A DNA stretch of 64,000 bases, taken from the NCBI RefSeq assembly GCF_039555535.1, contig NZ_CP154630.1, positions 3,485,001 to 3,549,000 on the forward strand, given 5' to 3'. This DNA comes from Stenotrophomonas maltophilia. Its GTDB lineage: Bacteria; Pseudomonadota; Gammaproteobacteria; Xanthomonadales; Xanthomonadaceae. Below are positions 32,455-39,979 of the stretch, piece by piece. The stretch's first letter is position 1. Each line of letters opens with the position of its first letter. A program made the translations under genes and the position numbers. The notes below the pieces were generated by a model that saw only the letters and a list, made by a program, of their open reading frames with translations, made no database searches and was not told where the DNA came from.

Positions 32455-32952
32455 TCAATAAGTCAGGGTTACGGCGATGGTGTCGGAAAAGGTTCCGCCG
32501 GGCACCTTGTTCAGATCATAGAAGGTATAACCGATGCCGATCATCTGCTGCTCACCGGTTCCCACGCCCTCCCAAGCATCGGCCCCACTGCCCCATATCT
32601 GGCTGGCACCAGGATCCTTAAAGAGGCCGTAAGCGACGAAGTTTCCAGCACCATCCGACACGGCACGGTGATTGGGACGAGCAATCGCGGCGCCGTAGTT
32701 CAATCCATCGCCGGGCACGATGCTAAAGGCCGTGCCCTGGTTACAACGCACCAGCAACGCGCCGTTGGAATAACCCTGCGTGCCAACCGCCAAGCCGTTG
32801 TATTCACCACCGCCCAGCTGGGTCACGAGCAGGCTGCACTCGTTGTTCACGGTCGCAGAAATCATCAGGTCTTCGGTGACGTCAGCGGCGGACGCCGAAG
32901 TGGCAGAAAACGCGGCCATCAAGGCCAGAGAAAAAGAAAGGGTCTTGCGCAT
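32455..32952 (-). CDS. SCPU-domain pilin subunit
   Basis: A 165-residue protein from the ATG at 32952 behind CGAGGAGG. Signal peptide MRKTLSFSLALMAAFSATSA with cleavage near ASA-A. The mature part has the spore-coat-U (SCPU) pattern: MISATVNNECSLLVTQLGGG near the N-terminus with the first Cys, LLVRCNQGTAFSIVPGDGLN with the second Cys, YGLFKDP in the middle, and the C-terminal strand GTFSDTIAVTLTY. This is the pilin of archaic (sigma-class) chaperone-usher pili, which are adhesion and biofilm fibres. It is the only pilin gene here. Confidence 0.85.
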   Translation of the reverse strand: MRKTLSFSLALMAAFSATSASAADVTEDLMISATVNNECSLLVTQLGGGEYNGLAVGTQGYSNGALLVRCNQGTAFSIVPGDGLNYGAAIARPNHRAVSDGAGNFVAYGLFKDPGASQIWGSGADAWEGVGTGEQQMIGIGYTFYDLNKVPGGTFSDTIAVTLTY

Positions 32953-33222
32953 GAAAAATCCTCCTCGGATATTGGGGAAAGGGAAAAGGGCCCGGCTTGG
33001 GCTTGCTTCACCAATACTCGATAAATCCATTTCCGCAAGAGGATCGGGCAGCAAGATTTGAAGGTGCCAACCCAAGCGCTTGCACCGAAGACACGAGTAA
33101 GCTAAAAAGCAATCGCCGGTCGCTGAAGCGTCGGTGTTGTGCCCGCATAGCCAATAGGCGCCGGGTGCCCGAGGTCCACCCAATGGGGGCGCGGGAATCT
33201 TTTTTCGATTCCGGAGCCACCC

Positions 33223-33579
33223 ATGACCGCCAAACGCCGCAAATCGCTTCGTATCTCCGCCTTCCACGCCCAGCACGGCCGCTGCTTCTACTGCGGTCTG
33301 CCGATGTGGCTCGCTGCTCCTTCAGAGCTCGGGCTGAAGCCTGGCAAGGCGCGCCCCTTCCAATGCACCGCCGAGCACTTGGTCGCCCAGCAGGACGGGG
33401 GCCGAGATGTATCCGGGAACGTGGTGGCCGCGCATGCTCGATGCAACCAGTGCAGGCACAAGCGAAGCGGGCCAGCTCCTTCCCCCGATGCTTTCCGGGC
33501 GCTCGTGATGACGCGCGTCAACGCGGGGAAGTGGTGGCCCCAAAACCAGAAGTTCTGGCAACATCAGTCGACCCAGTAG
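33223..33579 (+). CDS. Small HNH endonuclease
   Basis: A 118-residue protein, ATG at 33223 preceded by GGAGCCACCC. The N-terminus has CFYCGLPMW, then CTAEHLVAQQDGGRDVSGNV (catalytic His followed by the Asn of HNH), and CNQCRHKRSG completes the four-cysteine zinc site. Compact HNH proteins like this occur in phages, homing and defence contexts. Followed 34 bp later by a PD-(D/E)XK-like protein on the same strand. Confidence 0.8.
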   Translation: MTAKRRKSLRISAFHAQHGRCFYCGLPMWLAAPSELGLKPGKARPFQCTAEHLVAQQDGGRDVSGNVVAAHARCNQCRHKRSGPAPSPDAFRALVMTRVNAGKWWPQNQKFWQHQSTQ

Positions 33580-33613
33580 GGGCGATGCCTTGCCCCACTG
33601 CAAGGAGGCTTTG

Positions 33614-34591
33614 ATGTTGATTCGGGGGGCAGAACCCGTCAGTTGCTTTGGGCTAGCCGGCTGCGATGAGAACGCGGGCACCTATGCCCTGGGATGGTGC
33701 CTGGAGCAGTCCGCAGCGCTTCGTGCGGAGCTCTTCGGTGCCATGGGGCTTGATCCGTTGGCACAGGTGGCGCTTTCCAGCCAAGACTTCGGCATGAAGG
33801 ATCGCGGGTTCACTGATTTGGAGGTTCTTTCAGGCACGGCCTTTCATCTGGTGTTTGAAGCCAAGCGACACTGGCAGGTGGCCACGCATGCGCAGCTTGC
33901 CCGCTATGTCCATCGCTTGGCCGACTCGAATGTGCAGCACAAGCGGCTCATCTCGGTCAGTGCGGCTCGGAAGGATTGGGCCGTTCGGCACCTTCCCGCG
34001 GACGTCAAGGGCATCCCCGTCGATCACCTCTCCTGGTCTGAAATCCGTGCCATGGCGAAGCGGGCTCATGCTGCGACCAGAAACCAAATCGAACGCTTGT
34101 GGCTGGACCAGCTCGCCTTGCACCTATCGGAATACGGAATGACCTCCAACGCGTTTGACTCGCTCGCCTATGTGGTTTCGCTAAGCCGAGACTTGATGCC
34201 CAGCTCTCAAGAGCTGACCTGGATCGATGTCGTCACCAAGCAGGGCAAGTATTTCCATCCCATCGGTGGCAATGGCTGGCCCACTGTCCCGCCGGCCTAC
34301 ATCGGCTTCCGCTACCTATCGCAGTTCCGAAGTGTCCACTTCATCGAGCGCGTAGACACGGTTGACCGGCTTCAGGACGTAGACCCGCATTGGCCGGAGA
34401 CCCATTCTCCGCACTTCGTTTACACCCTTGGTCCCGCGATGCGTCCAGCGACGGTGTTGCCACTGGGGAACATCTACTACACCGCCCGGCACCGGGTCGC
34501 GTTGGATCTGCTTCTTAGCGGCAAAGCAGCCACATATGAGGAGGCGGTTGCGCTCACCAAGGACCGCCAAGCCCAGCGAGGCGAGGCCTGA
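33614..34591 (+). CDS. PD-(D/E)XK nuclease-like protein
   Basis: A 325-residue protein, ATG at 33614 with a strong AAGGAGG 6 bp upstream. Residues 65-84 (GFTDLEVLSGTAFHLVFEAK) place Asp68, Glu82 and Lys84 in the pattern D...ExK of the PD-(D/E)XK fold. The next helix (HAQLARYVHRLADSNVQHKR) and a Ser/Ala-rich strand (LISVSAARKDW) agree with this fold. The remaining 200 residues are unassigned. Probably a DNA-acting enzyme expressed with the upstream HNH protein; no cognate methylase is adjacent. Confidence 0.6.
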   Translation: MLIRGAEPVSCFGLAGCDENAGTYALGWCLEQSAALRAELFGAMGLDPLAQVALSSQDFGMKDRGFTDLEVLSGTAFHLVFEAKRHWQVATHAQLARYVHRLADSNVQHKRLISVSAARKDWAVRHLPADVKGIPVDHLSWSEIRAMAKRAHAATRNQIERLWLDQLALHLSEYGMTSNAFDSLAYVVSLSRDLMPSSQELTWIDVVTKQGKYFHPIGGNGWPTVPPAYIGFRYLSQFRSVHFIERVDTVDRLQDVDPHWPETHSPHFVYTLGPAMRPATVLPLGNIYYTARHRVALDLLLSGKAATYEEAVALTKDRQAQRGEA

Positions 34592-34720
34592 CACCAGGCA
34601 AAAAAATAGGCCGGGGATGAGCCAGCAGAAGGATTCCGAGGAACAAGGGACGGGCAGAAGTATGCCCAGCCTCATTCGCAGTGGTAGAGACCCTTGGCCG
34701 AAATCCCGTCTGCCTCGATG

Positions 34721-35049
34721 TCAGGCGTGCGTGGGAAGCTTGACCAGTCCCATCCAGTCCGACTGCGCCGTGGAAGCGCTCGCCATCAGGGGCCCGTGCC
34801 CTGGGATGACCTTGAGCTGGTCCACGCCGGCCTGGTCTTGGGGGAAGAACGGGCCATCGTGCCCACGTCCAGCTCGCTGACGTATTTCAGCAGCGATGGG
34901 CCGCCTTCCTCGGGATACTCCTCGTCCTCGTTGTCGAGAAACCCAGGCACCCAAATGGCGGTCACCACGATCGACTCCGAGCACTTCCAACAGGTGGGTT
35001 CGCCCTGCAGCAGGGCGTAGCTGGTGGCCGTGATATTGAGATCGGTTAT
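34721..35049 (-). pseudogene. Decayed Cys-rich hypothetical gene (lost start, internal deletion)
   Basis: The N-terminal part reads ITDLNITATSYALLQGEPTC, then WKCSESIVVTAIWVPGFLDN, in one frame. The C-terminal part (DGPFFPQDQAGVDQLKVIPG) lies in another frame, and the junction is near 34852-34862 at ACGATGGCCCG. From memory, relatives have a second Cys pair (N-H-C-x-x-C-G-x-x-Q-G-D) between these parts, which is absent, so a segment was deleted. The expected ATG overlapping the upstream stop is ATA here (35049-35047), with the stop being TAA. One G-to-A change explains both. Confidence 0.65.
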
Positions 35050-35504
35050 GGGGACTCGTCCACGTATGCACCGCGATCCCAGGAGCGGTAGCGCCAGGGC
35101 AACACTTCCTCCAAGAAGGTGACACGGGGGCTGGGGAGGTTCTTCAGCCCGCCGATGGCGGATTGAATGCCCTTGGCATTGGACTCTGGGACAAAGAGCC
35201 AGGGCCTGGCACTCCAATCCAGCGGCACACCGCTGTCCCGAGCCAAGGCTGCCCTGACCCCAGGCCAATGCTCGTCCCACGCCCGCAAACGGGCCAGCAG
35301 CGACGGCGCGCGTGCGGCGTAGGTGATTTCGCAGAGATAGGCCGCCTGCTCCTTGAAGCTGACCGCCACGGCATCGCAATACCAGTGCGGGCCGCTGGTG
35401 TCCGGGTTCGCGCCTTCGTTGAGTTGGATGCAGCACTGGCTGTTGACGAACAGCGCCCGGTCGGCGCGCAGGTAATCCAGCACCACGCCTTCAAAATGGT
35501 CCAT
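35046..35504 (-). CDS. Conserved hypothetical protein
   Basis: A 152-residue protein. MDHFEGVVLDYLRADRALFV is followed by NSQCCIQLNEGANPDTSGPH and WYCDAVAVSFKEQAAYLCEI, and ends in VTFLEEVLPWRYRSWDRG. The Cys-rich N-terminus and the aromatic end are distinctive, but I can assign no function. It starts 2 bp after the upstream gene and belongs to the SRAP operon. A decayed gene follows. Confidence 0.65.
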   Translation of the reverse strand: MDHFEGVVLDYLRADRALFVNSQCCIQLNEGANPDTSGPHWYCDAVAVSFKEQAAYLCEITYAARAPSLLARLRAWDEHWPGVRAALARDSGVPLDWSARPWLFVPESNAKGIQSAIGGLKNLPSPRVTFLEEVLPWRYRSWDRGAYVDESP

Positions 35505-35506
35505 GG

Positions 35507-35887
35507 TTAGCCCTGCCCCATCGCGGCTCGTAGCTCTTCCAGGCGCTCGGCGATCTTGGCGCCGGAAAGCTTGCCGCCCCCAGCGCCGCGGACATCCTTG
35601 ACCATGGCCAGCGAAACGACCGAGGCGCGCAGGAGGTCGTTCTTGTTGCGATCCAGAGCCTGCCAGTCGTCTGGCAACGCAGTGAGCGCAGCCGTGGCCT
35701 CTTTGCCGGAGAGGTATTGGACGCAGTTCAACGGCGACCAGGCCAGGCCGATCTCATTGACCAGCAAGCTGCGCAACTCGCGCTCGCCGCTCTTGCCTTC
35801 GGCCAGGTTCAGCACCGCGTGCGCGGCGACGATGGCCTTCTGCTGGGGGGACAACTTCGCGCTGGGCCAGTTTGTGGTGCGGGCCAT
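35507..35887 (-). CDS. Hypothetical protein in the SRAP operon
   Basis: A 126-residue helical protein whose ATG (35887) overlaps the SRAP stop (TGATG). It contains LSPQQKAIVAAHAVLNLAEG and a Gly-rich stretch (DVRGAGGGKLSGAKIAERLE). No family is recognised. Tight coupling to an SRAP gene suggests a joint role, which is inferred. Confidence 0.6.
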   Translation of the reverse strand: MARTTNWPSAKLSPQQKAIVAAHAVLNLAEGKSGERELRSLLVNEIGLAWSPLNCVQYLSGKEATAALTALPDDWQALDRNKNDLLRASVVSLAMVKDVRGAGGGKLSGAKIAERLEELRAAMGQG

Positions 35888-36834
35888 CAGGCTGCTTTCC
35901 GATGCTCGTAATAGGGGTGCTGCTTGTCGTCCATCAACTCGAACAGCTCTTCTTTCGAGCGCCCCTCTGGTGTCAACCAGGCCTGCACGTGCTCGGGCTT
36001 GAGGTTGATGATGGTCCGATCATGGCCAGCTTCTGCCACCTCTGGTTCGGGCTCGTCCGTCACGGCGGCGAAGCTCCAAAGGTCCGGCAGTTCGCCCTTG
36101 GGGTCGGTCCAGTGGGAGACCAGGCACGCGATGAGCAAGTTCTCCCCCGTGCGCGGGGTGAACTGGAGATCTTGGCTTCCGCCCTGCCCATCGTCCACGT
36201 TCTCGTAGAACGTGCGGGCCACCATCAAGCCGTGCGTGTGCCCGAACTGGCCGCGCCAGAACCGGGTCAAGTTGTCCCTGCGGGCGTTGTAGGTGCCCGA
36301 CACCTGCCCCGTCTTCGTTTTGTCGATGCTGGGGTCCATGCCCGCCGGGCGACAGTGGTAGCGCATCGGCCGCACGATGGGCCGGCCGTCCTCGATGGTC
36401 AGCACCGGGCAATACCAGTCCGGGAATATGCGGTTGTCCCGCTCGGGTTCCAGCGTGGTGCGCTTGCCGTCGGCGATCCAGCGTTTCAGCTGCTTGATCT
36501 TGCGCCCGGCGATGCCGACCTCTTTTTCTGCGGTCTTCGTCGCCTTGGTGGCCATCTTCCGCTCGGCGTCGGCCAGGCGCTTGGCCTGCTTGAACAGCTC
36601 TTGCTCGCTGCTGCTCACCAGATCGGTGTTGTAGGCCTGGAAGAGGTCGTGGAGCTGCTGCTCTTCCGGCGATTTCGGCTTGTCGAAGGAGCGATCCATG
36701 CCCTTGGGGATCTTCAACTTGAGATCGCCTTGGCGCTGGAGGTAGAGCTTTACGAATGCCTTGATATCGATGTCAGCGCCAAAGCGCTCCACGAACAAGT
36801 GGTAGTCGGCCCACACTTCCGCGCTGTAGCACAT
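35887..36834 (-). CDS. SRAP-family protein (YedK/HMCES-like)
   Basis: A 315-residue protein beginning MCYSAE: after Met removal the catalytic Cys2 becomes N-terminal, as in SRAP proteins that form a DNA-protein crosslink with abasic sites in single-stranded DNA. Later blocks match: MRYHCRPAGM, RFWRGQFGHTHGLMVARTFY-EN, NLLIACLVSHWTDPKGELPD and the His block AEAGHDRTIINLKPEHVQAW. It is about 90 residues longer than YedK owing to a charged helical segment (~50-125). Such proteins are often on phages and plasmids and linked to SOS. UmuDC is nearby. Confidence 0.85.
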   Translation of the reverse strand: MCYSAEVWADYHLFVERFGADIDIKAFVKLYLQRQGDLKLKIPKGMDRSFDKPKSPEEQQLHDLFQAYNTDLVSSSEQELFKQAKRLADAERKMATKATKTAEKEVGIAGRKIKQLKRWIADGKRTTLEPERDNRIFPDWYCPVLTIEDGRPIVRPMRYHCRPAGMDPSIDKTKTGQVSGTYNARRDNLTRFWRGQFGHTHGLMVARTFYENVDDGQGGSQDLQFTPRTGENLLIACLVSHWTDPKGELPDLWSFAAVTDEPEPEVAEAGHDRTIINLKPEHVQAWLTPEGRSKEELFELMDDKQHPYYEHRKAA

Positions 36835-36850
36835 GCTTGCCTCCGCTTGG

Positions 36851-37081
36851 TCAGGTCACGTCTTCGTCGTCCGCCTCTTGGGGCAAGCCTACTCCTGCCA
36901 GCATTTCGCGGATGCGCTGGGCCACGTGAGAGGCATGGGGGCCGGCTTCGTCTTCAAGAACGTCGGCTTCGCCAGCGAAGGCCATGATGAACTCCCCCCG
37001 GCTCGGGGTATTGCTCTTTCATGGCGGGGAGCGAGGCTTGGAGCGCGTGCAGGCGGTTGTCGAGCGTGGTCAGGTCAAGCA
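36851..37081 (-). pseudogene. Frameshifted small conserved gene upstream of SRAP
   Basis: Frame 1 from the ATG at 37081 reads MLDLTTLDNRLHALQASLPA, then MKEQYPEPG. In a second frame it continues EFIMAFAGEADVLEDEAGPH, then HVAQRIREMLAGVG, to a stop at 36851. The break is in the six-base C run at 36994-36999. With five bases the frame would be continuous (76 residues), and both halves fit one small helical protein that I believe is common next to such genes. Either decay, a sequencing error, or a switchable tract. Confidence 0.65.
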
Positions 37082-37210
37082 TGGGCTGGGGCCGGTAGCA
37101 GGGTGACCGTGCACCCTACCCCGGGTCCGTGTCAGGGCGTGAGACGGCAGGGGCTTGAAAACGATTTTCCCCTCGCTTGCCCCTCATTCCTCCAGGAACG
37201 CCAACGCCCT

Positions 37211-37537
37211 CTAGTAAACGCTGGCCTCGACGTGGTTGAGGACGTGGTGAAGGCGTTGACGGGACCGAAAGGCCTTGTCGGACCGCGCCGCCCCACGGTC
37301 GGCAGCCACTTGCTCTTTTGTATACGTCCAGGTTTGAAGCACGCCCACCGGCAAACGCTTGAACAGCACGTCGGTGGTGGTGTGCTTCACCGCGGCTTCC
37401 GATTCCAGTTGTTTGAACAGCCGCTCCCGGCGCTCCCGGGCGTCTTGTTCCCACCGGGCAAACGCTGCCCTGCCCTCGGGGGTGTTCGGTTCCAACGCCT
37501 CGGTCAGCGGCGCATTCAACAACGCGGCCAAATCCAT
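37211..37537 (-). CDS. Hypothetical helical protein
   Basis: A 108-residue soluble protein whose ATG (37537) overlaps the upstream stop (TGATG). Mostly charged helix (FARWEQDARERRERLFKQLE), then LFKRLPVGVLQTWTYTKEQV. It ends the three-gene leftward group of exported genes. No family is recognised. No signal peptide. Confidence 0.55.
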   Translation of the reverse strand: MDLAALLNAPLTEALEPNTPEGRAAFARWEQDARERRERLFKQLESEAAVKHTTTDVLFKRLPVGVLQTWTYTKEQVAADRGAARSDKAFRSRQRLHHVLNHVEASVY

Positions 37538-37827
37538 CAATCGTGCTCCACCACCACGGTCCAAGCAAAGCTGGACTGCGGCAACCCGGTCTTCGGGTCG
37601 GTGCCCATGACCACCTGCGGCAAGGTCGTGACGACCTTCCAACCCTTCTCATAGAGCTGCGGAACAGTCATGGAGCCTGCCTTGCACTGGAACACCGTGC
37701 TGTTGGACAGCGGCTCGGGCTTGTTGACCTGGGTGGCGGAAGAACACACCTCGCCCTGCTTGGCGAGGGCGGAGGTAGTGGAGAGGGCCAGCAATGCAGC
37801 GGCCAGGCAAATCTTTTTCATGCTCAT
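37537..37827 (-). CDS. Exported small protein
   Basis: A 96-residue protein with a signal peptide (MKKICLAAALLALSTTSALA); the start may be the second Met. The mature part has two Cys (EVCSSATQVNKPEPLSNSTV, then FQCKAGSMTVPQLYEKGWKV) that could pair, giving a small periplasmic domain. RBS GGAAAGGAC. Family unknown; coupled to both neighbours. Confidence 0.65.
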   Translation of the reverse strand: MSMKKICLAAALLALSTTSALAKQGEVCSSATQVNKPEPLSNSTVFQCKAGSMTVPQLYEKGWKVVTTLPQVVMGTDPKTGLPQSSFAWTVVVEHD

Positions 37828-37840
37828 GTCCTTTCCTTGG

Positions 37841-38476
37841 TTAGAACGGGTTTTCTACATCGTCTACGGCCGAAATCAGCAGCATGTTGAGTGCCGATGG
37901 CTCCTTGCCTTCTCGTCTTCCGAAACAGCTGTCGTTGGCAAGCGTGGTGGCTCCAGTGAGGATCACCTTCTTGCCATTGGTTTGCTTCCAGGAGCGGGTC
38001 AGCATCCCGCTGCGGACCTGCTCGGATGCACCGGCGGAAGTGGGGCAACTCTCGACCCGGCGCTCGTCCGACTCTTTAGGCGGACCAAACTTCTCGGAAA
38101 TCTGGGCGACCACAGTCGTCATGAGCAAGCTGTCGTTGCGCCACCGCAGCGTGATCAACGCCAGCTTGCCTCCCTCGAACGTCAGGGAGGATTCCATCGG
38201 CTCGCTGCGCCACGGGGTCAGGACCGTTGCGCTGAACTTTTCCGTCCCCGCAGGCGTGCTTGAATAGGCATCCTCTGGTGCGTCGAGCATCGGCGAAGCC
38301 AGATGCACCCCTTTGCTTGGGAGCGCGAGGACCTGGGCCTTGGTCAGCCCGATTTGAAGGGCGCCGATTCCGGTTGGGCCCTGGGCCCAGGCCAATGCTG
38401 GTGCCCACAAGGCGGCCGTGATGCTGACGGCCGCGGCGGCGTTGCTCCAACGCAAGCCGATCTTTCTGAAACGCAT
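37841..38476 (-). CDS. Exported hypothetical protein
   Basis: A 211-residue protein with a signal peptide (N-terminal basic residues, then AAAVSITAALWAPALAWA). The mature domain begins with GIGALQIGLTKAQVLAL, the small beta/alpha start often seen in periplasmic proteins that bind a peptide or ligand. Two Cys (VESCPTSAG and NDSCFGRREG) could form a disulphide. It heads the leftward three-gene group and lies 97 bp from the divergent HEPN-like gene. Confidence 0.6.
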   Translation of the reverse strand: MRFRKIGLRWSNAAAAVSITAALWAPALAWAQGPTGIGALQIGLTKAQVLALPSKGVHLASPMLDAPEDAYSSTPAGTEKFSATVLTPWRSEPMESSLTFEGGKLALITLRWRNDSLLMTTVVAQISEKFGPPKESDERRVESCPTSAGASEQVRSGMLTRSWKQTNGKKVILTGATTLANDSCFGRREGKEPSALNMLLISAVDDVENPF

Positions 38477-38573
38477 TCAACCTTCCCCTGTAGGTTGCCT
38501 TCGTGGCGACCCTTGGACCTTAGCAGCGCCGCGTCTCGATGTGGATCCCCCAGTGCTCAGATACGATGCCGGC

Positions 38574-39059
38574 ATGCCCGTTCGACCAGACTATGCCTAC
38601 GAACTCCTCAAGGCCGTCAGCAAGCTGGAGTTCCAGCTTCGACGGCACGGAGACTTCTTCCGGAAAGATCGGGATAAGAACCCAACTCCCGACGTGGCCT
38701 GGCGCGTGGTGGAAGCGCGCGTTCGCCAGCAGGGCGATGCCTTTGCCGAGGATGTCCCTGGCTGGGCACGCCAGCGCCTTCTAAGCCAGCGCGACGTGCG
38801 GCCCATGAAGCAGAGGATCGTGGACGACGGCGGCCGCCTGGTGGCCCGCTTCATGCCCTGCCCACTGGATGCGGAATCGAACGCCGTTGCGTTGGTGGAA
38901 GCCATGCGCCAGGTTCGCAACAACCTCTTCCATGGCGGCAAGGAAGATTCCGAAGAGGATCTCTATGCCGAGGACGACGACTGGGAGTATGCGGCAACCC
39001 AAGTCGCGCTCGCCCTTCAACGGGCCCTGGCTACAGGCTTGCTCAACGCCCGCGCGTGA
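38574..39059 (+). CDS. HEPN-domain protein with an RNase-type motif
   Basis: A 161-residue protein from the ATG at 38574. Helix-rich (AYELLKAVSKLEFQLRRHGD) with ALVEAMRQVRNNLFHGGKED near residue 120. RNNLFH fits the R-x4-H motif that is the catalytic signature of HEPN ribonucleases, and HGG after it is typical of this subgroup. HEPN RNases serve as toxins or defence effectors. No antitoxin-like (MNT) gene is directly adjacent, which is unusual for a classical pair. Confidence 0.7.
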   Translation: MPVRPDYAYELLKAVSKLEFQLRRHGDFFRKDRDKNPTPDVAWRVVEARVRQQGDAFAEDVPGWARQRLLSQRDVRPMKQRIVDDGGRLVARFMPCPLDAESNAVALVEAMRQVRNNLFHGGKEDSEEDLYAEDDDWEYAATQVALALQRALATGLLNARA

Positions 39060-39229
39060 AACCGCTTTGCAGTGCTCCCTCCGCCGTTCCACGGCTGGAG
39101 GGAGCTCGCAACGACGGGCCCCGGAGCCCGTTCAGGGAAATACTAATAGCGGGGCTTCGAGCGCGGTCGTAGCCTGATCCCCCGGTGGCTGTCTCACCGG
39201 GTGATCCAGACTCCCCGGAGACTCGCGCC

Positions 39230-39682
39230 ATGTTCGATCCCGCCCCTCCTACGCTTCTCGGTGCCGCTGACCTGCACGCCGAGCCGATGCCGCTCCCTCA
39301 CCTGGGCTTCCGCGTGACGTGCGGCTTCCCCAGTCCTGCAGAGGACTACATGGGCGAAGTGCTGGACATCAACCAGCGCGTGATCAGCAACCCGGTGGTG
39401 ACCTTCTTTGCGACGGCGGAGGGTGATTCGATGGAAGGTCTCGGCATCGAGGCCGGCGACACGCTCGTCATCGACAAGTCGCTGGAACCCAAGCACCTGG
39501 ACATCGTGATGGTGAACTGGGATGGCGGCTTCATGGTCAAGCAGCTGCGCCGCCGCGGCGGGCGCCTGGAGCTTCATTCCGGCGACCCGGCTACCAATCC
39601 GCCGATCCTGGTGGGCGATGACCAGGAGCTGGACGTTTGGGGCGTGGTGACCTGGAGCTTCCGTAAGCAGTTGAGGCGTTAG
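39230..39682 (+). CDS. umuD: UmuD-type SOS regulator of translesion polymerase
   Basis: A 150-residue protein from the ATG at 39230. It has the Cys31-Gly32 self-cleavage site (RVTCGFPSPAEDY), the catalytic Ser67 in GDSMEG and Lys104 in FMVKQL, as in UmuD and LexA-like S24 peptidases. The cleaved form activates UmuC. A good LexA box is not seen; ATACTAAT at ~39140 could be a half site of a Xanthomonas-type box. A minus-strand gene separates it from umuC. Confidence 0.9.
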   Translation: MFDPAPPTLLGAADLHAEPMPLPHLGFRVTCGFPSPAEDYMGEVLDINQRVISNPVVTFFATAEGDSMEGLGIEAGDTLVIDKSLEPKHLDIVMVNWDGGFMVKQLRRRGGRLELHSGDPATNPPILVGDDQELDVWGVVTWSFRKQLRR

Positions 39683-39966
39683 AAGACATCCGGGGGCGCA
39701 TCAGCACTCTCCTCATAAAGGTTCGCAAGCTGTGCCATGAGTCTCTTGTTCTGAAGTTCATCTCGGAGAGGTTGCAGCTTGCCGAGAACGTATTTCCACT
39801 CCTGCTCACCCATCATTGAATCGCCCAGTTTCGCAAGCGCCCATTCTAAGCTTCCGGGCTTCAGATTGACCCACGGTGACGACTTCTTAGATTTGACGAT
39901 AAAGGGTTGCAACTCGCCCTTCACCGTTGCGACTGAATCAATGTTCGCCCGACTCTCATCCATCAC
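39679..39966 (-). CDS. Antisense hypothetical gene between umuD and umuC
   Basis: A 95-residue protein on the minus strand that overlaps the umuD stop by 4 bp and starts 14 bp from the umuC start. It is soluble and charged (ELQPFIVKSKKSSPWVNLKP, then GSLEWALAKLGDSMMGEQEW). No family is recognised. Its position breaks the usual umuDC operon, which means umuC needs its own promoter in the overlapping region or a read-through transcript with antisense pairing. Confidence 0.55.
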   Translation of the reverse strand: MMDESRANIDSVATVKGELQPFIVKSKKSSPWVNLKPGSLEWALAKLGDSMMGEQEWKYVLGKLQPLRDELQNKRLMAQLANLYEESADAPPDVF

Positions 39967-39979
39967 TCCTCACCTCCAT

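Noticed and set aside
35872..36987. Rightward frame of 371 codons opposite SRAP
   Set aside because: SRAP begins with MCYSAE and has all conserved blocks; the opposite frame is a shadow.
39060..39229. LexA (SOS) box in front of umuD
   Set aside because: Neither the CTGT-N8-ACAG type nor a full TTAGTA-type palindrome is present; only a half-like ATACTAAT at ~39140 was seen, too weak to call.
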